NCBI GenBank assembly: GCA_021166815.1
Contig: JAJPEO010000065.1
Coordinates: 1 to 11,620 of the forward strand
Reading direction: 5' to 3'
Length of the DNA stretch: 11,620 nt
Source: Nocardioides sp.
GTDB taxonomy: Bacteria > Actinomycetota > Actinomycetes > Propionibacteriales > Nocardioidaceae
How positions within the stretch are numbered: the stretch's first letter is position 1; every line of letters begins with the position of its first letter. Position numbers and translations under genes: made by a program. The notes under the pieces are model-generated. The model was not told the DNA's origin and did not search any database. It saw nothing but the letters and a program-made list of their open reading frames with translations. Positions 1 to 10,083 of this stretch are shown here, piece after piece.

Positions 1-1579
<1,579 letters not shown>

Positions 1580-1580
1580 G

Positions 1581-2714
1581 TCAGGCTCCCTTCCGCTCGG
1601 TCATGAGATTGCAGAAGCGGTCGAAGAGGTAGGCGGCGTCGTGCGGGCCGGCCGCTGCCTCGGGGTGGTACTGGACGGAGAACGCCTTGAGCGCTCCGGA
1701 GGCGTCGCGCAGCTCGAGGCCCTCGACGACGTCGTCGTTGAGGCACACGTGCGAGACCGTGGCTGTGCCGTACGGCGTCTGCGAGGCACCCTCCAGCGGG
1801 GCGTCGACCGCGAAGCCGTGGTTGTGGGCGGTGACCTCGACCTTGCCGGTGGTGCGGTCCATGACCGGCTGGTTGATGCCGCGGTGGCCGTACTTGAGCT
1901 TGTAGGTGCCGAAGCCCAGCGCGCGCCCGAAGAGCTGGTTGCCGAAGCAGATGCCGAAGTACGGCAGGTCCTGCTCGAGGGCCTGCTGCAGCAGCTCGAC
2001 CTGGCCGGTCGTCGCGGCTGGGTCGCCGGGGCCGGTGGAGAAGAAGATGCCGTCGGGCCCGACGGCCATCACGTCGTCGATGGACGAGGTGGCGGGCAGC
2101 ACGTGGACCTCGATGCCCCGCTGGCTCATCATCCGCGGGGTGTTGGACTTGATGCCGAGGTCGATCGCGGCGACCGTGAAGCGCTTCTCGCCCTCCGCGG
2201 GGACGACGTACGCGGACGAGACGCTCACCGCCTCGCTGAGGTTGGCGCCGGTCATCGCCGCCGACTCCCGGACCCTCGCCAGCAGGCGCTCGGGGTCGGT
2301 CTCGGTCGTGGAGATGCCCACGCGCATCGCGCCTCGCTCGCGCAGGTGCCGGGTCAGCGCACGGGTGTCGACCCCGGCGATGCCGACGACGCCCTGGCGT
2401 CGCAGCTCGTCCTCCAGGGAGGTGGTGGCGCGCCAGTTGGACGGCACGCGGGCGGGATCGCGGACGACGTAGCCGGCGACCCAGATGCGGGAGGACTCGT
2501 CGTCCTCGTCGTTCCACCCGGTGTTGCCGACATGGGGCGCCGTCATGACGACGACCTGCCGGTGGTAGCTGGGGTCGGTCAGCGTCTCCTGGTAACCGGT
2601 CATGCCGGTGGAGAAGACCGCCTCGCCGAAGGTCTCGCCCTCGGCACCGAAGGACTGACCGTGAAAGGTGCGCCCGTCCTCGAGGACCAAGAGCGCATGC
2701 GTAGGCAGAGCCAC
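1581..2714 (-). CDS. carA: Carbamoyl-phosphate synthase small (glutaminase) subunit
   Basis: CarA hydrolyses glutamine and channels the ammonia to CarB. The 377-residue product has the usual length. The N-terminal CarA domain contains [15 protein letters not shown] at about 29-43. The C-terminal class I glutamine amidotransferase domain has STGPGDP at about 226-232, the nucleophile Cys256 in GICFGNQ, and the His350/Glu352 pair in YHPE. The motif reads GNQ rather than the common GHQ, but the catalytic triad is intact. GTG at 2714 is chosen because an AAGGAGGT ribosome binding site (2720-2727) lies 5 nt upstream. An in-frame GTG at 2738 lies upstream of that site, inside the regulatory hairpin, and would add an implausible poly-arginine stretch. 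The gene is first of a carAB transcript with its own promoter and PyrR-binding leader. Confidence 0.97.
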   Translation of the reverse strand: MALPTHALLVLEDGRTFHGQSFGAEGETFGEAVFSTGMTGYQETLTDPSYHRQVVVMTAPHVGNTGWNDEDDESSRIWVAGYVVRDPARVPSNWRATTSLEDELRRQGVVGIAGVDTRALTRHLRERGAMRVGISTTETDPERLLARVRESAAMTGANLSEAVSVSSAYVVPAEGEKRFTVAAIDLGIKSNTPRMMSQRGIEVHVLPATSSIDDVMAVGPDGIFFSTGPGDPAATTGQVELLQQALEQDLPYFGICFGNQLFGRALGFGTYKLKYGHRGINQPVMDRTTGKVEVTAHNHGFAVDAPLEGASQTPYGTATVSHVCLNDDVVEGLELRDASGALKAFSVQYHPEAAAGPHDAAYLFDRFCNLMTERKGA

Positions 2715-2719
2715 GCCGT

Positions 2720-2760
2720 ACCTCCTTCTCCGCCTCACAGGACGGATCGTTAAAGGATGT
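2720..2760 (-). promoter_or_regulatory. PyrR-binding leader hairpin overlapping the carA ribosome binding site
   Basis: Read on the minus strand, this 41-nt leader contains the inner hairpin CCGUC-CUGUGA-GGCGG. Its hexaloop fits the CNGNGA pattern of PyrR-binding loops. A purine-rich AACGA stretch sits on the 5' side below it, where PyrR sites carry a bulge. The first eight bases (ACAUCCUU, 2753-2760) pair with AAGGAGGU (2720-2727) at seven of eight positions, so the whole Shine-Dalgarno element is buried in the basal stem. No terminator or U-run lies between leader and start codon. This fits PyrR-dependent translational repression, as known from mycobacteria, rather than Bacillus-type attenuation. 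It matches the pyrR leader at 39 of 41 positions. The structure is hand-folded. Confidence 0.85.
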
Positions 2761-2774
2761 TCGAGCCGCCGTCG

Positions 2775-2780
2775 ACCCTA
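2775..2780 (-). promoter_or_regulatory. Predicted -10 box of the carA promoter
   Basis: TAGGGT on the minus strand fits the actinobacterial TANNNT -10 consensus and lies 14 nt upstream of the PyrR leader, which would put the transcript start near 2768. The ten bases GGTAGGGTCG are identical to those upstream of the pyrR leader. No good -35 box is seen at 17-18 nt. Confidence 0.6.
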
Positions 2781-2828
2781 CCAGCGCACCCCGCCCAGGG
2801 CCGCGTCAGTCCGCATGTGGCGCTGGGC

Positions 2829-2846
2829 ACGGGACCAAGGTCCCGT
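2829..2846. repeat. 18-bp palindrome between the divergent carA and CoA-transferase promoters
   Basis: ACGGGACC-AA-GGTCCCGT is a perfect inverted repeat with 8-bp arms and a 2-bp centre. It lies about 40 bp upstream of the CoA-transferase start, and about 50-70 bp upstream of the carA -10 box. There is no T-tract and it is not downstream of any gene end, so a protein-binding operator is more likely than a terminator. The binding protein is unknown. Confidence 0.5.
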
Positions 2847-2885
2847 CGGTGGTGGAACCGGGCTCGGTGCTGGCAGGGTGAGCGC

Positions 2886-4115
2886 ATGCGAGTCGTGACG
2901 ATCGAGGAAGCAGTCGGCGCCGTTCGGGACCTCCCCGTGGAGAACCCCCGCATCGTGACCAGTGGCAACTTCGCCTCACCGGTCGAGGTGCTCGGGCCCA
3001 TGCTTGCCCAGCTGCCGCAGGCACGCCTGCACGCCCTCAACGCCCAGGCCAACCTGCCCCTCCACGACGGCGTGGTTCCCGAGACCACGTTCGTGGGTCC
3101 CGGCTTCCGCCGCCACCCGCAGCTGTCGTACGTGCCGTGCCGCCTGTCCATGGTGCCGCGCCTGTTCTCCGCCGCGCTCCCACCCGACGTGGTGCTCGTG
3201 CACACCACCGTCCCTCGTCACGGGAAGGTCTCGCTCGGCCTGGAGGTCAACGTGCTCCCGGCCGCGATCGAGGCAGCCCGTGCCCGGGGCGCGCTCGTGG
3301 TGGCGCAGCTCAACCCGCGGATGCCCTGGACCTTCGGCGACGCGGAGATCTCGGTCGACGACATCGACCTCGGCGTGGAGTTGGACGCCGTCCTGGCGAC
3401 GCACGAGCCGCGACCGCCCAGTGACACGGCTCGCCTGATCGGGTCGATGGTCGCCGCCCAGGTCTCCGACGGCTCGACCCTCCAGGCCGGGATCGGCGAG
3501 GTGCCGGACGCGACGATCGCCGGCGTGCTCGAGCGCCGCAACCTGCGCATCTGGACCGAGATGTTCAGCGACGGCGTGCTCACCCTCGAGAAGGCCGGCG
3601 CCCTCGACCGCGGCGTGCCCGTCGCGACGTCGTTCGTCTTCGGCAGCCAGGAGCTGTACGAGTGGATCGACGACAACCCGCGCGTCCACATGATGCGGAC
3701 CGAGGTCGCCAACGCGCCCGCCCGGATCGCCGAGCAGCCCGGCATGACCTCGATCAACACCGCCCTGCAGGTCGACCTCTTCGACCAGGCCAACGCCTCG
3801 CGCATCGGCACCCGGATCTTCTCGGGGTTCGGCGGACAGACCGACTTCACCGTCGGCGCGAGCCACTCCCCCGGCGGCCAGGCCTTCATGGCCCTGCGCA
3901 GCTGGCACCCCAAGGCCGACGTCTCGACCATCGTGCCCCTCGTCGACGAGCCGGTGACCTCGTTCCAGCACACCGCCGTGGTCACCGAGCAGGGCATCGC
4001 GTGGATGTGGGGCCGCGACGAGCGTGAGCAGGCGCGCAACCTCATCGAGCAGGCAGCCCACCCCGACGTCCGCGAGGACCTCTGGGAGGAGGCCGTCGAG
4101 CTCGGGCTCGCCTGA
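2886..4115 (+). CDS. Acetyl-CoA hydrolase/transferase family protein (4-hydroxybutyrate CoA-transferase-like)
   Basis: This 409-residue protein belongs to the acetyl-CoA hydrolase/transferase family, whose members move CoA between short-chain acids or hydrolyse acyl-CoA. Family landmarks are LQAGIGEVPDA at about 199-209, TEMFSDG at 224-230 with the candidate catalytic Glu225, and SINTALQVDLFDQANAS at about 289-304. SGFGGQTDFTVGASHSPGG follows at about 313-331 and VVTEQGIA at about 365-372. The length suits the family. The substrate cannot be read from sequence. ATG at 2886 is chosen because family homology starts there and the upstream in-frame extension covers the carA promoter. AGGGTGAG just upstream may act as a ribosome binding site. 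Alternatively CAGGGT at 2874-2879 could be a -10 box for a nearly leaderless message. The gene is divergent from carA and converges with the phospholipase D-like gene, with no functional tie to pyrimidines visible. Confidence 0.88.
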   Translation: MRVVTIEEAVGAVRDLPVENPRIVTSGNFASPVEVLGPMLAQLPQARLHALNAQANLPLHDGVVPETTFVGPGFRRHPQLSYVPCRLSMVPRLFSAALPPDVVLVHTTVPRHGKVSLGLEVNVLPAAIEAARARGALVVAQLNPRMPWTFGDAEISVDDIDLGVELDAVLATHEPRPPSDTARLIGSMVAAQVSDGSTLQAGIGEVPDATIAGVLERRNLRIWTEMFSDGVLTLEKAGALDRGVPVATSFVFGSQELYEWIDDNPRVHMMRTEVANAPARIAEQPGMTSINTALQVDLFDQANASRIGTRIFSGFGGQTDFTVGASHSPGGQAFMALRSWHPKADVSTIVPLVDEPVTSFQHTAVVTEQGIAWMWGRDEREQARNLIEQAAHPDVREDLWEEAVELGLA

Positions 4116-4120
4116 CACGG

Positions 4121-5722
4121 CTAGTAGTGGCTGGACCCCCGCCACCGCGCGGGGCGACCGTCAGGGTCGTGCAGGGTCTTCAACGGCACCTTCGTGAGGA
4201 GCCGGGCGCCGCGAGGCGGCGGCTCCAGGGGGAGCGACCGCAGGCGGCCGGCGGGCCGGTCGCCCTGGCGACCGCCCCGGTGCCAGGCGTCCACGGCCGC
4301 CGCCGCGGCGAAGTAGGTGTCGTAGGCGTCCTCGGGGTCGAGGCAGTCGGCCACCACGTCGCGCAGGTCCTCCCCCGCCTCGACGCGGTCGAGCCGGCCG
4401 AGGTGCTCGGCGGCCAGGCGCAGTCGCAGCGACAGGGACAGGTCGTGGTCGAGCACGGCACAACCCAGCTCGGAGTCGTGGGTCCACGAGCGGCGGTTGA
4501 AGTTGTCGGAGCCCACGCTGGCCCAGACGTCGTCGATGATGCACACCTTCGCGTGGACGTAGACGGGAGTGCCGGCCTCGTTCTCCAGTGCGTACGCCGC
4601 GACCCGGCCGGGGGCCGCCTGCATGAGGGGCAGCAGTGCCTCCACCCGGGCCAACATCTGCGGCGGCCGCAGCAGGGTTCCCTCCACGTCGGGGTGGAGG
4701 GGGACGACGACGACCAGGCGCAGCCGTGGGTTCGAGACCAGGGCGTCGCGGAACAGCTCGCCCACGTCGGTGCCCCAGAAGTACTGGTCCTCGACGTAGA
4801 CCAGGCGCCTCGCCTGCGCCAGCGCCTTGGTGTAGCCCCGCGCCACGCTGCGCTCACCGCCGCGCGCGAACGCGAAGTCGCGTCCGAGCCCCAGGCTCGG
4901 GTAGGTCCGCAGGAGCTGCACCCGGTGCGGCCCCGCGACCGGAGGCGCCGGGAGCTGGTCGGGCAGGGCCGCAGGTGCGGTGTCGAGCCCGCGCAGCCGG
5001 TCCGCGGCCCAGCGCCACGGGCTCAACGTGACGGGCGTCGGATCCTCCCAGCGCTCGCGGAAGACGGTCTCCACGGCGTGGACCGCGGGCCCCTGGATCC
5101 GCGCCTGGACGTCGTGCCAGGGCGGGCGGGGACCGTACTCGGAGGAGATCCTGTCGCCCTGGGGATCCCCGTGGTGGCGGCTGTCGTCACGCCGGTTGTG
5201 GGCGAGGTCGATGCCGCCCAGCCAGGCGACGTCTCGCGTCGGGTCGTCGCGGTGCCGGACGACGACCAGCTTCTGGTGGTGCGAGCCTCCTCTTCTGACC
5301 CTCATGTCCAGCAGCACCTGGGCGCCCCTGGCCTGGAGCTGCTCCCCCAGGTGTCGGTTCTGCGGCGCGAAGAAGCCCGCCTGGTTGGTGTGCGACCGCC
5401 ACACCAGGCCGCGGACGTCGACTCCGCGCTCGTCCGCCTCCCCGAGGAGGTCGACGACCCGGCGCTCCGGATCCTCCGACAAGAGCTCGTCGGCATTGCC
5501 CTGCCAGTCGGTGAAGAGCACGAGGTCACCGGCCTCGGTGGCCTCGATGACCCGTACGAGGTCAGCGAAGTAGTCGCTCCCGTCGACGAGGGGCGTCACC
5601 AGGTTGCCGTCGATCCAGGCCGTGCCGGCCTCGCACAGGTCGTCGATCGAGGTGTCGGGGTTGCCACGCTCCTCGCGCGTCAGCAGCCATCGTGCTGGAT
5701 CGATCGCGCCGGCCACGGCCAC
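4121..5722 (-). CDS. Phospholipase D-like protein with two HKD motifs
   Basis: This is a roughly 530-residue member of the phospholipase D superfamily, whose enzymes cleave or transfer phosphodiester bonds through a phosphohistidine intermediate. The C-terminal motif is canonical: YVHAKVCIIDD at 388-398 gives His390, Lys392 and Asp397, followed by GSDNFNRRSW. The N-terminal motif SHHQKLVVVRHRDDP (147-161) keeps His149 and Lys151, but the position of the usual Asp is Arg156, with Asp159/Asp160 nearby and GGIDL following. No signal peptide or membrane segment is evident, so a cytosolic enzyme is likely. The substrate is unknown. The start is GTG at 5722 or GTG at 5716. The second lies 6 nt after a TAGCGT box and could be leaderless. 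No strong ribosome binding site is seen. It lies 37 nt after pyrC on the same strand, so some read-through from the pyr operon is possible. Confidence 0.88.
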   Translation of the reverse strand: MAVAGAIDPARWLLTREERGNPDTSIDDLCEAGTAWIDGNLVTPLVDGSDYFADLVRVIEATEAGDLVLFTDWQGNADELLSEDPERRVVDLLGEADERGVDVRGLVWRSHTNQAGFFAPQNRHLGEQLQARGAQVLLDMRVRRGGSHHQKLVVVRHRDDPTRDVAWLGGIDLAHNRRDDSRHHGDPQGDRISSEYGPRPPWHDVQARIQGPAVHAVETVFRERWEDPTPVTLSPWRWAADRLRGLDTAPAALPDQLPAPPVAGPHRVQLLRTYPSLGLGRDFAFARGGERSVARGYTKALAQARRLVYVEDQYFWGTDVGELFRDALVSNPRLRLVVVVPLHPDVEGTLLRPPQMLARVEALLPLMQAAPGRVAAYALENEAGTPVYVHAKVCIIDDVWASVGSDNFNRRSWTHDSELGCAVLDHDLSLSLRLRLAAEHLGRLDRVEAGEDLRDVVADCLDPEDAYDTYFAAAAAVDAWHRGGRQGDRPAGRLRSLPLEPPPRGARLLTKVPLKTLHDPDGRPARWRGSSHY

Positions 5723-5728
5723 ACGCTA
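5723..5728 (-). promoter_or_regulatory. Possible -10 box for a leaderless phospholipase D-like transcript
   Basis: TAGCGT on the minus strand matches TANNNT and ends 6 nt before the GTG at 5716, the spacing expected of leaderless actinobacterial genes. No convincing -35 box is seen and such hexamers arise by chance, so this is a weak call. Confidence 0.3.
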
Positions 5729-5759
5729 GCCCTGTGGCACCGATCCGACCATGGCCGGC

Positions 5760-7027
5760 TCAGGCCAGGGCGCCGTCGCGAACCGTGACCTTGCCACCGT
5801 AGACGGTGTGCACGACGCGCGAGGACAGCTCGCGGCCGTGGTAGGGGTTGTTGCGCGAGAGCGAGGCCGTGACGTCGCGGTCGACCGTGACCGTCGCACT
5901 GGGATCCACCAGGGTGAGGTGCGCCGGGGCGCCGGCCGAGAGCGCCCTGCCCTGGGTGTCGAGGCCGGCGATCCGGGCCGGGTTGGTCGACATCACCCGG
6001 GCGATGTCGGCCCAGGAGAAGCCTTCCATGACCGTGCGGACCACGCCGAGAGCCTGCTCCAGGCCCACCATGCCGAAGGCAGCGTCGACGAAGGCGTGCT
6101 CCTTGTCGTGACGCGCGTGCGGCGCGTGATCGGTGGCGACGGCGTCGATCGTGCCGTCGGCCAGCGCGGCACGCAGCGCGGCGACGTCCTCGGCCGGCCG
6201 CAGCGGCGGGTTGACCTTGAACGTCGGGTCGTAGCCGGACACCAGGTCGGTGGTCAGCAGGAGGTGGTGCGGGGTGACCTCGGCGGTCACGGCGATGCCC
6301 TGGGCCTTGGCCCACCTGACGACCTCCACCGAACCGGCGGTCGAGACGTGGGCGACGTGGACGCGGGAGCCGGTGTGGCGGGCGAGCATGACGTCACGGG
6401 CCACGATGACCTCCTCGGCGATGCCGGGCCAGCCCGGCAGGCCCAGTCGCCCGGAGACCTCGCCCTCGTGGCAGCAGGCCGTCGGGCCGGCGAGGGAGGG
6501 ATCCTGCGAGTGCTGCGACACCACGCCCCCAAACGCCTTGACGTACTCCAGTGCTCGACGCATCACGCGGGCGTCGTGGACGCACTTGCCGTCGTCGGAG
6601 AACACCCTCACCCGCGCACGCGAACGCGCCATCAGGCCCAGCTCGGCGAGCTCCTCGCCGGCCAGGCCACGGGTGACCGCGCCGACCGGCTGGACGTCGA
6701 CCAGGCCGGCCTCGCGCCCCAGCTCGAGCACGCGCAGGGCCGCCTCTGCGGTGTCCGTCACGGGCGAGGTGTTGGCCATCGCCAGGACCGCGGTGTAGCC
6801 GCCGAGGGCCGCGGCCCGCGACCCGGTCAGCACCGTCTCGGCGTCCTCGCGGCCAGGCTCACGCAGGTGGGTGTGGAGGTCGACGAGCCCGGGCAGCGCG
6901 ACCAGGCCATCGGCGTCGAGCACCTCCGCCCCCGCGACGGGCGCGTCGACCAGCAGGCCCGCGTCGTCGACGTACAGGTCGGTCGTCGTCTCCCCCAGGA
7001 CCGAGGCCCCGGTGATCGTGAGCGCCA

Positions 7028-7028
<1 letters not shown>
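5760..7028 (-). CDS. pyrC: Dihydroorotase, type I
   Basis: PyrC converts N-carbamoyl-aspartate to dihydroorotate, the third step of pyrimidine synthesis, using a zinc centre in a cytosolic TIM-barrel amidohydrolase fold. The 422-residue product has the metal-binding DLHTHLREPG at about 50-59 (His52, His54), FSDDG at 143-147, and His173 in SQHSQD. HVAHVS follows at about 224-229, FKVNPPLR at about 270-277, ATDHAPH at about 298-304, and the C-terminal NNPYHGREL motif. All metal ligands of an active type I enzyme appear present. ATG at 7028 is chosen because it overlaps the pyrB stop by one base (TGATG), which implies coupled translation, and because homology starts there. A longer frame to 7451 only traverses antisense-like pyrB sequence in another frame. 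It is the last core pyr gene of the pyrR-pyrB-pyrC block. Confidence 0.97.
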
Positions 7029-8637
<1,609 letters not shown>

Positions 8638-9918
8638 TCAGCGCTCGAGGATCGCGACCACGCCCTGCCCGCCGGCGGCGCAGATGGAGATCAGGGCGCG
8701 GCCCTTGCCCTTCTGGGCCAGCAGCTTCGCGGCCACGGGGATGATCCGCCCGCCGGTGGCGGCGAAGGGGTGGGCCGCAGCGAGGGACGAGCCGTTGACG
8801 TTGAGCTTGCTGCGGTCGATCGCACCCAGGGGCTCGTCGAGGCCGAGCCTCTCCTTGCAGAAGACCGGGTCCTCCCAGGCGGCCAGCGTCGAGAGCACCT
8901 GCGAGGCGAACGCTTCGTGGATCTCGTAGAAGTCGAAGTCCTGCAGGGTCAGGCCGTTGCGCTGGAGCATGCGCGGGACGGCGTACGCCGGGGCCATGAG
9001 CAGGCCCTCGTGGCCGGTGACGTAGTCGACCGCGGCGGTCTCGGCGTCCACCAGGTGCGCGAGCACGGGGAGACCGCGCTCCTCGGCCCACTCGTCGCTG
9101 GCGAGCAGGACGGCCGATGCGCCGTCGCTGAGGGGGGTGCTGTTGCCCGCCGTCATCGTCGCTGCCTCGCCCTTGCCGAAGACCGGCTTGAGGGTGGAGA
9201 GCTTCTCGGTGCTGGAGTCGGGTCGCATGTTGTTGTCGCGCTCGACGCCACGGAACGGGGTGACGAGGTCGTCGTGGAACCCCTCGTCGTAGGAGCGCGC
9301 GAGGTTGTGGTGCGAGCGCGCCGCCAGCTCGTCCTGCGCCTCGCGGGTGATGCGCCACTCCAGGGCCGTGAGCGCCTGGTGCTCGCCCATCGAGAGCCGG
9401 GTGCGCGGCTCGGAGTTCTGTGGGATCTCCAGGCCGATGTCGCCGGGGCGGATGCTGCCGAGGAGCTTGACCTTGCTCGCGGTGTCCTTGGCGGCGTTGA
9501 TCTTCATCAGCTTCTTGCGGAGCTTGTCGCTGATGGCCACCGGGGCGTCGGAGGTGGTGTCGGTGCCCCCGGCGATGCCGCTGTCGATGACGCCCAGGGC
9601 GATCTTGTCGGCGATGTGGATGGCCGCCTGCAGGCCGGTGCCGCACGCCTGCTGCATGTCGACGGCAGGAGTCTGGGGCGAGAGCTTCGAGCCGAGCACG
9701 CACTCACGCACGAGGTTGAAGTCGCGCGCGTGCTTGAGCACTGCGCCGCCGGCGACCTCGCCGATGCGCTCGCCGGCCAGCCCGAACCGGTCCACCAGGC
9801 CGTCGATGGCCGCAGTGAGCATCTCCTGGTTGGACACCCCCGCGTAGACGGTGTTGGACCGGGCGAACGGGATGCGGTTGCCGCCGACGACGGCGACGGG
9901 GCGGGTCTTGGCCTGCAT
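8638..9918 (-). CDS. fadA2: Acetyl-CoA acyltransferase (thiolase), FadA2/FadI-like
   Basis: Thiolases of this type cleave 3-ketoacyl-CoA with CoA in beta-oxidation, or run in reverse to condense acyl-CoAs. The 426-residue protein has the nucleophile Cys92 in QQACGTGLQA, His334 in EIHEAF, His383 in NGSSLAAAHPFAATGGR and Cys413 in CAAGGQG, so the active site is complete. The NGSSLAAAHPF variant and the length favour the FadI/FadA2 branch over the approximately 390-residue PhaA branch. ATG at 9918 has AGGAGA at 9923-9928 upstream. It is divergent from a FabG4-like reductase followed by an HtdX-like dehydratase, an arrangement like the M. tuberculosis fadA2 / fabG4-htdX region. The symbol rests on this gene order plus motifs. 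The substrate chain length is unknown. Confidence 0.92.
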   Translation of the reverse strand: MQAKTRPVAVVGGNRIPFARSNTVYAGVSNQEMLTAAIDGLVDRFGLAGERIGEVAGGAVLKHARDFNLVRECVLGSKLSPQTPAVDMQQACGTGLQAAIHIADKIALGVIDSGIAGGTDTTSDAPVAISDKLRKKLMKINAAKDTASKVKLLGSIRPGDIGLEIPQNSEPRTRLSMGEHQALTALEWRITREAQDELAARSHHNLARSYDEGFHDDLVTPFRGVERDNNMRPDSSTEKLSTLKPVFGKGEAATMTAGNSTPLSDGASAVLLASDEWAEERGLPVLAHLVDAETAAVDYVTGHEGLLMAPAYAVPRMLQRNGLTLQDFDFYEIHEAFASQVLSTLAAWEDPVFCKERLGLDEPLGAIDRSKLNVNGSSLAAAHPFAATGGRIIPVAAKLLAQKGKGRALISICAAGGQGVVAILER

Positions 9919-9960
9919 GGGGTCTCCTGCACGGATCGAGGGACACGAGGATCGGCTCCT

Positions 9961-9989
9961 ATCCTTGCCCGGAGGGCCACCCCTGCCAA
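9961..9989 (-). promoter_or_regulatory. Candidate promoter of the thiolase gene
   Basis: On the minus strand TTGGCA (9984-9989) and AAGGAT (9961-9966) are separated by 17 nt and would start a transcript near 9954, giving a leader of about 36 nt. The -10 match is only partial, and a nearby TAGGAG is an alternative. Confidence 0.4.
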
Positions 9990-10005
9990 CCGAGTGAGTG
10001 GCAGG
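9982..10005. repeat. Inverted repeat, candidate operator in the thiolase/fabG4 divergent region
   Basis: CCTGCCA (9982-9988) and TGGCAGG (9999-10005) are perfect 7-bp arms 10 nt apart, with centres 17 bp apart. The left arm covers the proposed thiolase -35 box. A dimeric repressor binding here could affect both divergent genes. No regulator gene is present in the window. Confidence 0.4.
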
Positions 10006-10015
10006 TCACGAAAGG

Positions 10016-10044
10016 TGGACACCGAGTTACACACGCTGTTGCAT
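10016..10044 (+). promoter_or_regulatory. Candidate promoter of the fabG4-htdX operon
   Basis: TGGACA (10016-10021) and TTGCAT (10039-10044) are separated by 17 nt, which would start transcription near 10051 and leave a leader of about 33 nt containing the GGAGGA ribosome binding site (10067-10072). The match to consensus is moderate. Confidence 0.4.
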
Positions 10045-10083
10045 GTGCACACCACCCGACACGTCCGGAGGAACCGCACCGCC

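Noticed and set aside
2715..2738. Alternative upstream GTG start for carA giving an RRRRR N-terminus
   Set aside because: The codon lies inside the PyrR hairpin, upstream of the AAGGAGGT that serves GTG 2714. The arginine run is translation of the leader. The same applies to an upstream extension of pyrR to 8586.
2720..2760. The near-identical 41-nt stretches as a mobile or CRISPR-like repeat
   Set aside because: There are only two copies, each fixed between promoter and start codon of a pyr gene, with a fold and loop consensus that explain them as PyrR sites.
2976..4145. Minus-strand open frame opposite the CoA-transferase gene
   Set aside because: It is a shadow frame rich in Arg, Gly, Asp and His with no recognisable motif. 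The plus-strand product has continuous family motifs.
4127..5788. Plus-strand open frame opposite the phospholipase D-like gene
   Set aside because: It has no domain or ribosome binding site, and the minus-strand frame carries both HKD motifs.
10039..10050. TGCATGTGCA as an operator palindrome
   Set aside because: The symmetry is largely that of the self-complementary TGCA tetramer and is weaker than the CCTGCCA/TGGCAGG repeat nearby.
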